Below, piece after piece: positions 18,833-27,384 of a stretch of 64,000 nucleotides of DNA. This stretch comes from Bdellovibrionales bacterium RIFOXYD12_FULL_39_22. GTDB taxonomy: Bacteria; Bdellovibrionota; Bacteriovoracia; Bacteriovoracales; Bacteriovoracaceae. The notes beneath the pieces were generated by a model, which saw only the letters and a program-made list of their open reading frames with translations, had not been told where the DNA came from and did no database searches. The stretch spans positions 41,314 to 105,313 of the forward strand of contig MEQL01000038.1 of NCBI GenBank assembly GCA_001770205.1, read 5' to 3'. Numbering within the stretch: the first letter of the stretch is position 1; each line of letters begins with the position of its first letter. A program made the position numbers and the translations under genes.

Positions 18833-19825
18833 TTGATAGAAAAGCAAATCTGTATGAGCGTAAAATTTTTTTTAGAGACCATTCCACTATCCATTATTAG
18901 TGAGATGAAAAATCTCCAACTGACGGTAATGGATCAATCCGTAAACAAAGAGATGGAAAAGTTGCTGGCCAAAACGGTTTTAGTGGGCGGTAAACGATTA
19001 CGCCCTATTATGACCTATCTCTTTGGTGATTTTTTTTCGATTCAACTTTCTAAAATAACTCCACTGGCCCGCGCCATTGAGCTTGTTCATGCTGCTAGTC
19101 TTAGTCATGATGATGTCGTTGATAACGCCACTACTCGAAGGGGAACACCTTCTATCAATATTGTTTCCTCTAATCAGCGCGCAGTGTTGGCCGGGGATTA
19201 TCTGCTTGCCGATGTTATTGTCTCATTAAGTAGGGAAAATGATATAAATTTGATTCGGGAGATGTCTCTTGTCATTCAGGCCCTTTCAGACGGGGAGTGG
19301 TTACAGTTAAATGCGTCTGAATCAAGAAAATATTCGCGCGAAATTATTGAGGAGATTGCGCTAAAAAAAACAGGGAGTGTGATTAGTTGGTGTTGTGTGG
19401 CCCCGGCCTATCGTTATGGGGCCTCGGCATCGGTTGTTGAATATTGTAGAGAGCTTGGGCACAATATTGGGATTGCCTTTCAAATGATCGATGATACTTT
19501 GGATTTTTCGGATAAATCTCAAAAAGATCATTTTCTGGATATGGAAAATGGTATTATCAATAGCGTTATTTATGAGTGGTTACAGATGAATCCAGAGATT
19601 AATGAAGCGTTCAAAAAAGGTAAAAAGATAACGGATCTGTGGACTAATAATAAATTACAAGAGGCGGTCGAGGTGGTGCGAGAACGGGCCGCAAAAAAAT
19701 TGGCAAGGGCCAATGAATTACTAGAGGTCGTGGCCCAAGAGGCAGGACTTGATTCTGCAAATATTGCTAAGAAAATGGCACCGCTTAAAAGTATGATTCG
19801 TTTTATTGGAGAGCGTTCACTCTAG
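18833..19825 (+). CDS. Trans-polyprenyl diphosphate synthase
   Basis: A chain-elongating isoprenyl diphosphate synthase, probably making the side chain of menaquinone or ubiquinone. It carries GGKRLRP for diphosphate binding and the first Asp-rich motif HDDVVD (Asp93, Asp94, Asp97) followed by RRGTPS. The second Asp-rich motif is QMIDDTLDF (Asp220, Asp221, Asp224). At about 330 residues it matches long-chain (C35-C40) synthases. The segment after the second motif is more divergent than usual (FLDMENGIINSVIYEW rather than a KGG.. type), so chain length is not predictable. The TTG at 18833 or the ATG at 18854 could be the start, and neither has a strong ribosome site. Confidence 0.88.
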   Translation: MIEKQICMSVKFFLETIPLSIISEMKNLQLTVMDQSVNKEMEKLLAKTVLVGGKRLRPIMTYLFGDFFSIQLSKITPLARAIELVHAASLSHDDVVDNATTRRGTPSINIVSSNQRAVLAGDYLLADVIVSLSRENDINLIREMSLVIQALSDGEWLQLNASESRKYSREIIEEIALKKTGSVISWCCVAPAYRYGASASVVEYCRELGHNIGIAFQMIDDTLDFSDKSQKDHFLDMENGIINSVIYEWLQMNPEINEAFKKGKKITDLWTNNKLQEAVEVVRERAAKKLARANELLEVVAQEAGLDSANIAKKMAPLKSMIRFIGERSL

Positions 19826-19922
19826 TTTTATTTTAAGATCTATTTTGTTTTTTTGCAGTAACTGCCGGCCGTTCCTGTTGGCCTATTTCGGAACATAAAT
19901 CAAATATCCTTTATATAGATCG

Positions 19923-19951
19923 TTGACGAAAATTACAACAAACCATAAAAC
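19923..19951 (+). promoter_or_regulatory. Sigma-70-type promoter for the TatT-like/barrel/lipoprotein operon
   Basis: TTGACG, a 17-base spacer, then TAAAAC. It lies 55 bases before the start codon at 20006, in the only sizeable gap upstream of this three-gene unit. Confidence 0.5.
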
Positions 19952-20005
19952 GTCCACCTCGTATCAGAAAAATAGACAGCAACAGATGTTTTAGGAGGTT
20001 TTTTT

Positions 20006-20842
20006 ATGAAGATTATTTTTGCTCTTATTGGCCTACTTTTTTCTTTTTCAACATTAGCAATATCTATTGAAGAAGCGCAAACGCTATACAATCAGCGAGG
20101 AGAAAATATAAACAATGCGCGGCAGGCGGCAGAGATTTTTTCTCAACTGGCCAGCAGTGAGCGAGAAGTTTTTTTGCGAGCTGAACTTTTAACTTTATTT
20201 GCGCAGGCAATTTATTACTACGGAGATCAACTTCCTGAGGCACAAAAAGAGGAGAAATTGGCCATATTTGAACGAGGTTATAGTGCGGCAGAGAGTGCGG
20301 CAAATTTACTGGCACTATCTCCGGGTGTGCCAGGTAAAATAGAGTATAAAACGGCCTTGGCCCGAGCTTATTATTTTTTCTGTTCCAATCTGGGAAAATG
20401 GGGGGAAGTTAAGGGCGTTTTAAATTCGCTTGGTAAGTGGCCAACACTTAAGGAGCATTTGAACTACATCCTAAATTTAGATGAGACAGTTTTAGATTAC
20501 GGAGCAAATAGAATTTTAGGCCGTGCTTATATGAAGATTCCGTATGAGTCTAATAAAAAAGGACTGGAGCTTCTAAGGACTGCTTATGAAAAAACTTTGG
20601 TGAAGGTCGGAGATGTTACCTTAAGTAGAAATAGCACTACCATTATTTTCTTTCTAGAAAGTTTAAGGAAAGAGAATGAGAAAAAAACTTTTTGCTCGGT
20701 CTACAGCAGCTTTAGCTCACTCTCGGAAAATGAGAGTTTGTGGAGCGAGTATAATGCCGAGAGATTGCCAGAAACTAAAAATGATATACAAGAGTTTTTA
20801 GAAAATGAATTCTTGGCGGAATACTTCAACGATAATTGCTAA
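20006..20842 (+). CDS. Exported helical-repeat protein, TatT-like
   Basis: A 278-residue exported protein with signal peptide MKIIFALIGLLFSFSTLA. The mature part is entirely helical, in paired amphipathic helices of tetratricopeptide type. The segment DYGANRILGRAYMKIP followed by KGLELLRTAYEKT resembles the TRAP-T-associated TatT family, periplasmic trimeric proteins thought to pass ligands to a transporter. That is a recollection of motif shape and not certain. A very strong AGGAGG precedes the ATG. It heads an operon with a beta-barrel and a lipoprotein, an arrangement that hints at an envelope uptake or export complex. Confidence 0.6.
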   Translation: MKIIFALIGLLFSFSTLAISIEEAQTLYNQRGENINNARQAAEIFSQLASSEREVFLRAELLTLFAQAIYYYGDQLPEAQKEEKLAIFERGYSAAESAANLLALSPGVPGKIEYKTALARAYYFFCSNLGKWGEVKGVLNSLGKWPTLKEHLNYILNLDETVLDYGANRILGRAYMKIPYESNKKGLELLRTAYEKTLVKVGDVTLSRNSTTIIFFLESLRKENEKKTFCSVYSSFSSLSENESLWSEYNAERLPETKNDIQEFLENEFLAEYFNDNC

Positions 20843-20885
20843 ACATCATCCCGATAATAGATATGACAAGAGAGGATCGTTTAAT

Positions 20886-22130
20886 ATGATAAAAAATAGT
20901 TTGCTACTGCTTCTAATGTTTATAATTTCTCTGGCCGTGGCAGGGGATTTAAAGGCTCCTTTTAGTTTTTCTTCGGCCAGTATTTTGCCTAAAGGGGTAA
21001 GAAACTTTAATTATAAGGGTGTCTTTATTTCGGGAACGGATAAATTTGATGATGGCGGTACGATAGTTCCTTTGGGTAGTGCTTTCTCTAAAAATATTAC
21101 TTATCAGACATTGATTGATTCAAAAAAATTGGCCTCAGATAAGGCGGCCATTGAGCAAACGATGGATGACTTATTAGCAAATGAGCAGACGGTTTTAGCT
21201 CAGACACTCGGTGAAGTTAACGTAGTTGCTACGGCGTATGTCCCGGTATTGGCCTGGGGATTGTCATCAAAATTTACGTTGGCCTTGGCAGTACCAATTG
21301 TAGAAACAGATTTTTCCGTATCTACTGGCAGTATTACTAATGACGACTATTATGCTTTTAAAGCGGCCATTCATCGCAAAGGTGCGCTAAAGAGCGAAAG
21401 CGATCTTCAGGACAAAATAGAGAGGTCGCCTATTGAAAGCAAAATGGTAGATTACGGGTATAAGTCGCTGGCCGCAGAACATGAAACCTCCCTGGGTGAT
21501 TTTAAGTTAATAGGGAAATATTTAGCAAAGAAAACAAAAAAATCTGCTTTGTTACTCCGGCCAGAAATTACTCTCCCAACGGGTAAAGTAAAAGATCCAG
21601 ATAAATTGATAGATGTGTCTAGCGGTGATGGGCAATTAGACTTGGGATTGGGACTGGCCTATGAGTTGCAAATAGGGAGCTATTTTTTTATCACCTCTAG
21701 TCTCGGTTATACAGCGCAACTTCCAGATAATGTTTCTATGCGAATTCCAGAAGTGGCCGATAGTTCGCTTTCTCCAGACAAAGATACAAGGACTTATCGA
21801 AATTTGGGAGATATGTACATGGCCGAACTTAGTGCAAAAATGGTGCGGGCAGGAATAACTTTACAGGCCGGCTATGCTCTTCAATACAAGGAGCATGATC
21901 ACTTTGATGGGGAAAAGTTTGCTGCCTATCGCTATAACTGGGCAGAACAAAATACCAGACAAAATATGCAAACGGCCCAATTTTCTGTTGGGTATGACAC
22001 CATTGCTCTTTTTAAAAGTAAAAAGTTTATTGCACCACTTGCTGCCTCTTTAAATCACACGATAGTGGTGGATGGAAAAAATGTAACCAAAGATCCGCTG
22101 ACCTCGTTTGATCTATCGCTTTTCTTTTAA
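20886..22130 (+). CDS. Outer-membrane beta-barrel protein
   Basis: A 414-residue precursor with a signal peptide (NSLLLLLMFIISLAVAG). Beta-rich sequence of barrel type follows: LGEVNVVATAYVPVLAWGL, then LLLRPEITLPTGKVKDP, repeated GLGLAYEL-like strands, and a terminal SFDLSLFF with C-terminal Phe. The LPTG and pre-barrel features recall phenol-degradation MetA-like transporters, but I do not claim that function. The start at 20886 has AGAGAGG nine bases upstream. The frame extends 27 codons upstream, overlapping the preceding gene, without a signal-like start. It is the second gene of the operon. Confidence 0.75.
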   Translation: MIKNSLLLLLMFIISLAVAGDLKAPFSFSSASILPKGVRNFNYKGVFISGTDKFDDGGTIVPLGSAFSKNITYQTLIDSKKLASDKAAIEQTMDDLLANEQTVLAQTLGEVNVVATAYVPVLAWGLSSKFTLALAVPIVETDFSVSTGSITNDDYYAFKAAIHRKGALKSESDLQDKIERSPIESKMVDYGYKSLAAEHETSLGDFKLIGKYLAKKTKKSALLLRPEITLPTGKVKDPDKLIDVSSGDGQLDLGLGLAYELQIGSYFFITSSLGYTAQLPDNVSMRIPEVADSSLSPDKDTRTYRNLGDMYMAELSAKMVRAGITLQAGYALQYKEHDHFDGEKFAAYRYNWAEQNTRQNMQTAQFSVGYDTIALFKSKKFIAPLAASLNHTIVVDGKNVTKDPLTSFDLSLFF

Positions 22131-22152
22131 TCAGACTTAAGTGAGGGAGAAT

Positions 22153-23307
22153 ATGAAAATATTAACAATGATTTTTTTGACAATGTTGCTTAGTTCTTGT
22201 GGAAGGGAGGCCCCGATTGCGCAGGCCTTTCCTAAAACCTTCGCGCGGATTGATGCTCTCTCGGAGAAGTTTAATTTTGATAATAAAATCAAAGACGCCT
22301 CCGTGATTGTTTATCCCTGGCCGGAGGATCTGCAAAACTTTTTCTATAATCCTCAAGAACGTGGATTGCAAAGTGATTGGGCCACCGTTTTCCTCGGCGG
22401 TGGTGGACGACGGACGCCACTTATAATTAAGAAAGAAGATAATAATTATAAAAAAGCACATGATGTTGCTTTCTTGATTTATGCTGCCGGAGCATCGAAA
22501 GATTTAGCAAGCGAGGAGATTTTTAAGATAGAAAAAAAATTGGAACGATTAAATAACCAATTAGGGCCGCTGTTTAAAAAGCATATTTGTTACAATCCTC
22601 ATAAAGTGGGTGCGAAGACACATTGTAAACGCAGTTATGATAACTACGAAAATTATGATAACGATGCCTCGCGGATGCAAGGCAATTTTAAAATAGCAAC
22701 GTCTTGTGGAGAACTACGCGGCCTTATATTTTCTGACTATTCCGAAGAAGAAAATCAGCTTTTAAAAAATGATGTCGAGGAGTGTCGAAGAATTTTGGCA
22801 ACTCAACAACAAGTACGAGATGAGGTGGCCCAACAACGGGAAGGCCCGACGAATACTAAGCGAGCGGTAAAAGGAATTGTGGTTGATTTATTAAATTCGG
22901 CCTATCAGAACACGCTTGTGTTGTATGGTGAGGGAGCAGGCATTCCCTTTTTTCATCAAGTTTTAAGTACTGCTGATGAGACAGAGAATATTTCAACACT
23001 AAAATTCAGCAGTGATTTTTCCTCCATCGAAGAGTTTAAGCTCTATGCAGATTTTTCTCTCAAAGGAGAATATGGCGGTATTCAGGAGTATGATCTAGTA
23101 AAAAATCCTACGCTGGTATTTTGGACTAATGATCTAGGCATTAAACTTATTAATTTTGAAATTGCAGATGACTTGGGATTTCGGCTTATTGCTAAAGATA
23201 TTGCATTATCTTTGCATCCGATTTTTGGGATGCGTTTGGTCGGAGATGTTTTTATTACCCACTACGATGGAGTGGAGAGAAAAGGGGTATTAAAGCTAGA
23301 GCTTTAA
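22153..23307 (+). CDS. Lipoprotein of unknown function
   Basis: A 384-residue protein with a lipoprotein signal, MKILTMIFLTMLLSSC, where Cys16 would be lipidated. The mature protein is mixed helix and strand with charged segments, and I recognise no domain. Position 2 after the Cys is Gly-Arg, not Asp, so outer-membrane retention is expected under the usual rule. It follows the beta-barrel gene by 22 bases and likely partners with it, as barrel-lipoprotein pairs often do. The ATG at 22153 has AGGGAG close by. A GTG at 22141 adds four residues. Confidence 0.72.
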   Translation: MKILTMIFLTMLLSSCGREAPIAQAFPKTFARIDALSEKFNFDNKIKDASVIVYPWPEDLQNFFYNPQERGLQSDWATVFLGGGGRRTPLIIKKEDNNYKKAHDVAFLIYAAGASKDLASEEIFKIEKKLERLNNQLGPLFKKHICYNPHKVGAKTHCKRSYDNYENYDNDASRMQGNFKIATSCGELRGLIFSDYSEEENQLLKNDVEECRRILATQQQVRDEVAQQREGPTNTKRAVKGIVVDLLNSAYQNTLVLYGEGAGIPFFHQVLSTADETENISTLKFSSDFSSIEEFKLYADFSLKGEYGGIQEYDLVKNPTLVFWTNDLGIKLINFEIADDLGFRLIAKDIALSLHPIFGMRLVGDVFITHYDGVERKGVLKLEL

Positions 23308-23337
23308 ATTTAATAGAGAGTTGTACAATTCATACTT

Positions 23338-24891
23338 TTATGGTGCAGGTGGCGCCGATTCATTCTCTGCAAAAAGTTTTTCTTCTTTGAGCAGCGGAAA
23401 GGCGATGACATCACGGATGGAGGCGCTATTAGTTAGCAACATAACCAGGCGATCAATGCCAATACCCTCGCCTGCAGTTGGAGGCATCCCATACTCCAGG
23501 GCACGAATAAAATCATAATCAACATCACAGGCCTCATCGTCGCCCAAAGTTTTCTGTATGGCCTGTTCAGCAAAGCGGCCTAGTTGATCCGCGGGATCAT
23601 TTAACTCCGAAAAGGCATTAGCTACTTCCCAGCCATTCATGAAAAATTCAAAACGATCAGTTATGGTTGGGTCTTTCTCATTACGTCTGGCCAGCGGAGA
23701 GATCTCGGTAGGATAGGCGGTAATAAAGGTAGGTTGAATCAGAGTATGTTCAACAAATTCTTCAAAACATTTTACCAATAATTTATCGGCAGAAAGGTTT
23801 TGTATATCTTTGAGATCTATTTCATTTTTTTCTAGAAGTTTTTTAATCAGAAGATCTTTATTTTTTGTTTCAGAAAGAGTGAGGCCAATTTTTTCGCTGA
23901 CGGCATCACGCATGGTAATGCGTTTATATGGGCGGGCCAGAGAAATATTTTTGTCACCATATTGAATGGATTCGGAGTGTAAAACATCTCTAGCAATGCC
24001 GCCAATAAGTTCTTCTGTGAATTTTATTAAATCTTCATAGGTGGCATAGGCGCAATAAAACTCAATAGTGGTAAATTCAGGATTGTGTTTTATAGAGAGT
24101 CCTTCATTGCGAAAGCAGCGATTCATTTCAAAAACACGCGGATAACCTCCCACAATCAAGCGTTTGAGATGAAGCTCGGGGGCAATACGCATAAAAAGAT
24201 CCATATCTAAGGCATTGTGGTGGGTGTTAAAGGGGCGAGCGGCCGCTCCCCCAGCAATGCTATGTAACATGGGGGTTTCTACTTCCATGTAATCATGGCC
24301 ATAAAAAAATTGACGAATATAACGAACTATTTCCGAACGCATTTTAAGCGTTTTTCTGGTTTCATCATTAGTGATTAGATCAACATAGCGCATCCGATAT
24401 TTTAGTTCTGCATCGGTTAGGCCATGAAACTTTTCAGGTAGTGGGCGAATGGCCTTGGTTAGAATATGAAATTTTGTGGCCGACAGTGAAAGTTCGCCCT
24501 TGTTAGTTTTGAAGGGGGTTCCTTCGGCATAGACGATATCGCCGTGATCAAGCAGTTTATATTCCGCAAAATCATCCGCGCTTAAATGTTCTTGTTTGAC
24601 GTAAAGTTGAAAATTATCGTGGCCGTCAAATATTTTTACAAAAGAGGCCTTGCCAAAATCGCGTACCATTAGTGCTCTGCCGGCCATTTGGTAAGTGGTT
24701 TTTATTTCTGCCAATTCCTCCTTACTTTTGGGCCCATATAGTTCCTGCATTTTAGTGGCCGAAATATTCGGAGTAAAACCGTTTTTATATGGATTTTGGG
24801 CCGCGGCCGCCATTTTGTTTTTTTTATCGATTCGGACTTTAATTTGTTCATTATATAAGTTTGTCCACTTATTGATATGGCCATCTTCCAT
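23338..24891 (-). CDS. lysS: Lysyl-tRNA synthetase, class II
   Basis: Charges tRNA-Lys with lysine using ATP. An N-terminal OB-fold anticodon-binding domain (about residues 60-165, MAGRALMVRDFGKASFVKI) is followed by the class II catalytic core: motif 2 RVFEMNRCFRNEG and motif 3 GEGIGIDRLVMLL. Length 517 is normal, with an extra 40-residue lead-in and a short Ala/Pro tail. AGAAGG lies nine bases before the ATG. It is transcribed toward the 22153 lipoprotein gene, with 30 bases between the convergent stops. Confidence 0.97.
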   Translation of the reverse strand: MEDGHINKWTNLYNEQIKVRIDKKNKMAAAAQNPYKNGFTPNISATKMQELYGPKSKEELAEIKTTYQMAGRALMVRDFGKASFVKIFDGHDNFQLYVKQEHLSADDFAEYKLLDHGDIVYAEGTPFKTNKGELSLSATKFHILTKAIRPLPEKFHGLTDAELKYRMRYVDLITNDETRKTLKMRSEIVRYIRQFFYGHDYMEVETPMLHSIAGGAAARPFNTHHNALDMDLFMRIAPELHLKRLIVGGYPRVFEMNRCFRNEGLSIKHNPEFTTIEFYCAYATYEDLIKFTEELIGGIARDVLHSESIQYGDKNISLARPYKRITMRDAVSEKIGLTLSETKNKDLLIKKLLEKNEIDLKDIQNLSADKLLVKCFEEFVEHTLIQPTFITAYPTEISPLARRNEKDPTITDRFEFFMNGWEVANAFSELNDPADQLGRFAEQAIQKTLGDDEACDVDYDFIRALEYGMPPTAGEGIGIDRLVMLLTNSASIRDVIAFPLLKEEKLFAENESAPPAP

Positions 24892-24931
24892 CTTAAAAAT
24901 CCTTCTGTTTTAGTACAATAATATCAGGGGT

Positions 24932-24959
24932 AATATAGCTAAAATAAGCTAAAAGACAA
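24932..24959 (-). promoter_or_regulatory. Candidate lysS promoter
   Basis: Read on the minus strand: TTGTCT, a 16-base spacer, then TATATT, ending about 40 bases upstream of the lysS start codon. Confidence 0.45.
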
Positions 24960-25033
24960 GGAGGCGTCTTATAAAAATTGTATTTGAATGGAGGGATGGC
25001 AATTAAGACGGCCTTGTGTTATAAAGCAATCCT

Positions 25034-25219
25034 ATGATTGGACTAATTTTTAGAGCATTTATCACTTATCTTCTTTTTTATATCGCCTGGACAATTGTGG
25101 CCGGCCTTTTTCGTAGCTACTGGCGGATAAAAGCGGCTGTCTCATCAACTAGGCCACAAGCGAAGCGGCCAAACGACAAAAATACGATTGAGGCAGATTA
25201 CCGGGTAATTTCTGATTGA
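25034..25219 (+). CDS. Small membrane protein
   Basis: A 61-residue protein with one membrane helix at residues 3-27 (LIFRAFITYLLFYIAWTIVAG). A basic segment and an acidic end, IEADYRVISD, follow. The shape matches small conserved single-helix proteins of Gram-negative bacteria, but I cannot name a family. There is no good ribosome site directly upstream. A 14-codon frame (24996-25037) ends in a TGA overlapping this ATG, so translation could be coupled to it. It lies between divergent lysS and serC. Confidence 0.5.
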   Translation: MIGLIFRAFITYLLFYIAWTIVAGLFRSYWRIKAAVSSTRPQAKRPNDKNTIEADYRVISD

Positions 25220-25345
25220 ATTGTCATTTTCAAACTTTTTTGAATGTACTAACATCTTATTAATCAACTGATTGATGGGATTATTCATTAATTGGTTAAT
25301 TAATTAATAATTATAACCATTAACTTTTTTACAAAAGGGTGATTT

Positions 25346-26461
25346 ATGTTTGAAAAATTTAAAACTCCTGCCGAACTTATTCCTTCCGATCCACGTTTTG
25401 GTTGTGGCCCTTCTCTTGTACCGATGAAGTATGTTGAAAGCCTGGCCAAAACCGGCCCTCATTTAATTGGAACTAGTCATCGCAAGAAGGCCGTAAAAAA
25501 ATTGGTTGAAGAGGTACAAACTGGTTTTGCTAAATATTTTAATATTCCTACAGGATATCAAGTTGTCTTAGGGAATGGTGGTGCCACGTTGTTGTTTGAT
25601 ATGGTGGCCTTGGGATTAGTAAAAAAGAAAATTGCCCATTTCACCTGCGGAGAGTTTTCCAATAAATGGTATAAATCATCTAAGGCCGTGCCATGGATTT
25701 CGGCGCAAGAGATTTCAGTGGAAGTAGGAAATGGCATTTTAGTTAATGACGTTCCTGATGCGGATGTTATCTGTGGAACGTTGAATGAGACTTCTACCGG
25801 AGTACAATTACCAGAACTTCCGAAAGTTCATGAAGGAGCGCTTTTGGCAATTGATGCCACTAGTGGGGCCGGCCAGGTTAAATGTGATGTTTCAAAATGT
25901 GATGTTTTTTTATTTTCACCACAAAAGGTTTTTGCGAGTGAAGGTGGCCTGTGGATTGCCATAATGTCACCAAAGGCCTTGGCCCGCGCCAAGGAGATTT
26001 ACGAAGATAAGAGTCGCTACATTCCTGCCATATTGAGTTGGAAGGAGGCAATTTCTAACAGCGAAAAAAATCAAACTTATAATACTCCAGCAATCGCACC
26101 CATCTATTTTTTAAATGAGCAGTTAAAGGAAATGAATAAATTAGGGTATAGCAAAGTTTGTGAATTAGCAGAGGCCAAGGCCAAGTTACTTTATTCTTGG
26201 GCAGAGGCAAAACCATATCTTTCTACTTACATCAAAGAAGATAAATTTCGTTCACGGGCGGTGGCCACTATCGATGTGGATGCAAAATATAAAGTTGATG
26301 ATTTGATCGCCGTGCTTGAAAAAGAAAAATCAGTTTATGGGATCGATGCTTATCGCAATTTGGGGAGAAATCAGTTTCGTATTGCCCTTTTTCATAACAT
26401 AAAATATGAGGATTTAGAAAAGTTAACTAAACTTATATCTCTGGCAATTGAAAAGTATTAA
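25346..26461 (+). CDS. serC: Phosphoserine aminotransferase
   Basis: A PLP enzyme converting 3-phosphohydroxypyruvate to phosphoserine in serine biosynthesis (and possibly acting in B6 synthesis). The opening FKTPAELIPSDPRFGCGPS and the GTSHRKKAVK segment identify the branch also found in actinobacteria rather than the enterobacterial type. The PLP lysine lies in SPQKVFASEGGLW, and DATSGAGQ supplies the ring-binding Asp. The length of 371 is typical. The upstream 100 bases are very AT-rich with repeated TTAATTAA-like words. A hairpin at 26486 follows the stop. Confidence 0.95.
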   Translation: MFEKFKTPAELIPSDPRFGCGPSLVPMKYVESLAKTGPHLIGTSHRKKAVKKLVEEVQTGFAKYFNIPTGYQVVLGNGGATLLFDMVALGLVKKKIAHFTCGEFSNKWYKSSKAVPWISAQEISVEVGNGILVNDVPDADVICGTLNETSTGVQLPELPKVHEGALLAIDATSGAGQVKCDVSKCDVFLFSPQKVFASEGGLWIAIMSPKALARAKEIYEDKSRYIPAILSWKEAISNSEKNQTYNTPAIAPIYFLNEQLKEMNKLGYSKVCELAEAKAKLLYSWAEAKPYLSTYIKEDKFRSRAVATIDVDAKYKVDDLIAVLEKEKSVYGIDAYRNLGRNQFRIALFHNIKYEDLEKLTKLISLAIEKY

Positions 26462-26485
26462 TAGTGCTAAGAACGGAGGAGATGT

Positions 26486-26525
26486 CCAGGAACTAGTGTT
26501 TTTTATTCTTCACTTGAGTTCCTGG
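26486..26525. repeat. Hairpin element, copy 1
   Basis: CCAGGAACT (26486-26494) pairs perfectly with AGTTCCTGG (26517-26525). The 22-base loop contains a second short pairing, AGTG with CACT. It is closely related to the element at 27079, with which it shares GTCCA, GTGTTT, TTATT and TTCACTTGAGT. It lies between serC and the convergent 26549 gene, 24 bases past the latter's stop, so it could serve as a shared terminator. No T-run follows either arm. Confidence 0.6.
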
Positions 26526-26548
26526 CGTGGTTAAGGTTAGTTATATTA

Positions 26549-27055
26549 CTATTTTTGCAAAACGGCTGTTTCGGTAATTTCAACGGTTGAATTTAACTCT
26601 TGGTCACAGAAATCGAATTCACCGCAACTTTTTTTTGCTAGTTCTTCATCAATAAACACCTGAGTAGCATTGATTTGGCGAGTAACGGTATACATTCCAT
26701 CTTCGCGGTATTCTTTGGTTTTTACTTCATAGATGCCGGGAGCTTTTCTTGTTGCCGAAAGGAAGTCGATTGCCTGATCAGTTATTTGAAAGTTAATTGA
26801 AAAATTTGCCATTTCGGCATAATTGACATAACCCAAATATACTGTGTATCTGGGAGAAACATCAGTACTCATTGAGCTATCTTTAACTACTACCTGTAAT
26901 CTCTTCTGGGAATAGTCGCTAGTTTTATCGACTAAGCGAATTACTTTGTCGATGGCCGCAGGATTGATTGCCAATTTATTATTTGAACTAATAGTCTCAG
27001 CACTGATTGTAAGTGATAAAGTTGTCGCAAGAATTGTGAACATTAATTTTTTCAT
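26549..27055 (-). CDS. Small exported hypothetical protein
   Basis: A 168-residue exported protein: signal peptide MKKLMFTILATTLSLTISA, then a beta-rich domain with little Trp and three cysteines (CGEFDFC plus one in the signal-distal region is not evident). I do not recognise the family. TAAGGAG precedes the ATG by nine bases, an excellent ribosome site. The gene is bracketed in the same orientation by two related hairpins: one forms the probable 5' untranslated leader (27079-27117) and one follows the stop codon. A candidate promoter and an 11-G tract lie upstream. The arrangement suggests post-transcriptional control or mRNA stabilisation of an abundant envelope protein, which is inference. 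Confidence 0.7.
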   Translation of the reverse strand: MKKLMFTILATTLSLTISAETISSNNKLAINPAAIDKVIRLVDKTSDYSQKRLQVVVKDSSMSTDVSPRYTVYLGYVNYAEMANFSINFQITDQAIDFLSATRKAPGIYEVKTKEYREDGMYTVTRQINATQVFIDEELAKKSCGEFDFCDQELNSTVEITETAVLQK

Positions 27056-27078
27056 AAAAGTATCTCCTTAGATATTGT

Positions 27079-27117
27079 CCAAAAACTGTTGTGTTTATTT
27101 TTCACTTGAGTGTTTGG
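27079..27117 (-). repeat. Hairpin element, copy 2 (5' leader of the 26549 gene)
   Basis: CCAAAAACT (27079-27087) pairs with AGTGTTTGG (27109-27117), with one A-G mismatch and a 21-base loop. Compared with copy 1, two neighbouring stem pairs changed from G-C to A-T on both arms, which keeps the pairing. On the minus strand it would be transcribed as the first bases of the leader, just before the TAAGGAG ribosome site. Confidence 0.6.
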
Positions 27118-27120
27118 CCC

Positions 27121-27149
27121 GTTTAATTGTTACTTGAATTTTACTGCAA
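27121..27149 (-). promoter_or_regulatory. Candidate promoter of the 26549 gene
   Basis: On the minus strand TTGCAG (27149-27144), a 17-base spacer, then TTAAAC (27126-27121). Initiation would fall near 27114, at the edge of hairpin copy 2. The -35 box begins one base from the 11-G tract. Confidence 0.4.
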
Positions 27150-27150
27150 T

Positions 27151-27161
27151 GGGGGGGGGGG
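27151..27161. repeat. Homopolymer tract of eleven G
   Basis: Eleven consecutive G residues in an otherwise AT-rich intergenic stretch. Tracts of this length slip readily during replication. It lies just upstream of the -35 box proposed for the 26549 gene. The rest of this 329-base gap (27162-27384) is AT-rich, with no gene that I can see. Confidence 0.9.
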
Positions 27162-27384
27162 AACTAGGTAGATGAAAATATTATAGAAAATTATTTTTCA
27201 CTGTCTAATATTTTGACAATCTGAAGTCAACTTGAATTCAACTTAAAAATACGCACGGAATACATATTACTTTTGGAGTAGTTATGGCCGGCGCAAAATT
27301 ATTAAAACTTTATTAAACTTTTCAAATAAAAGGTCGATAAAGAAGCAGTACGAGGATCATATTACTTAATTGGAAGTATAGATT

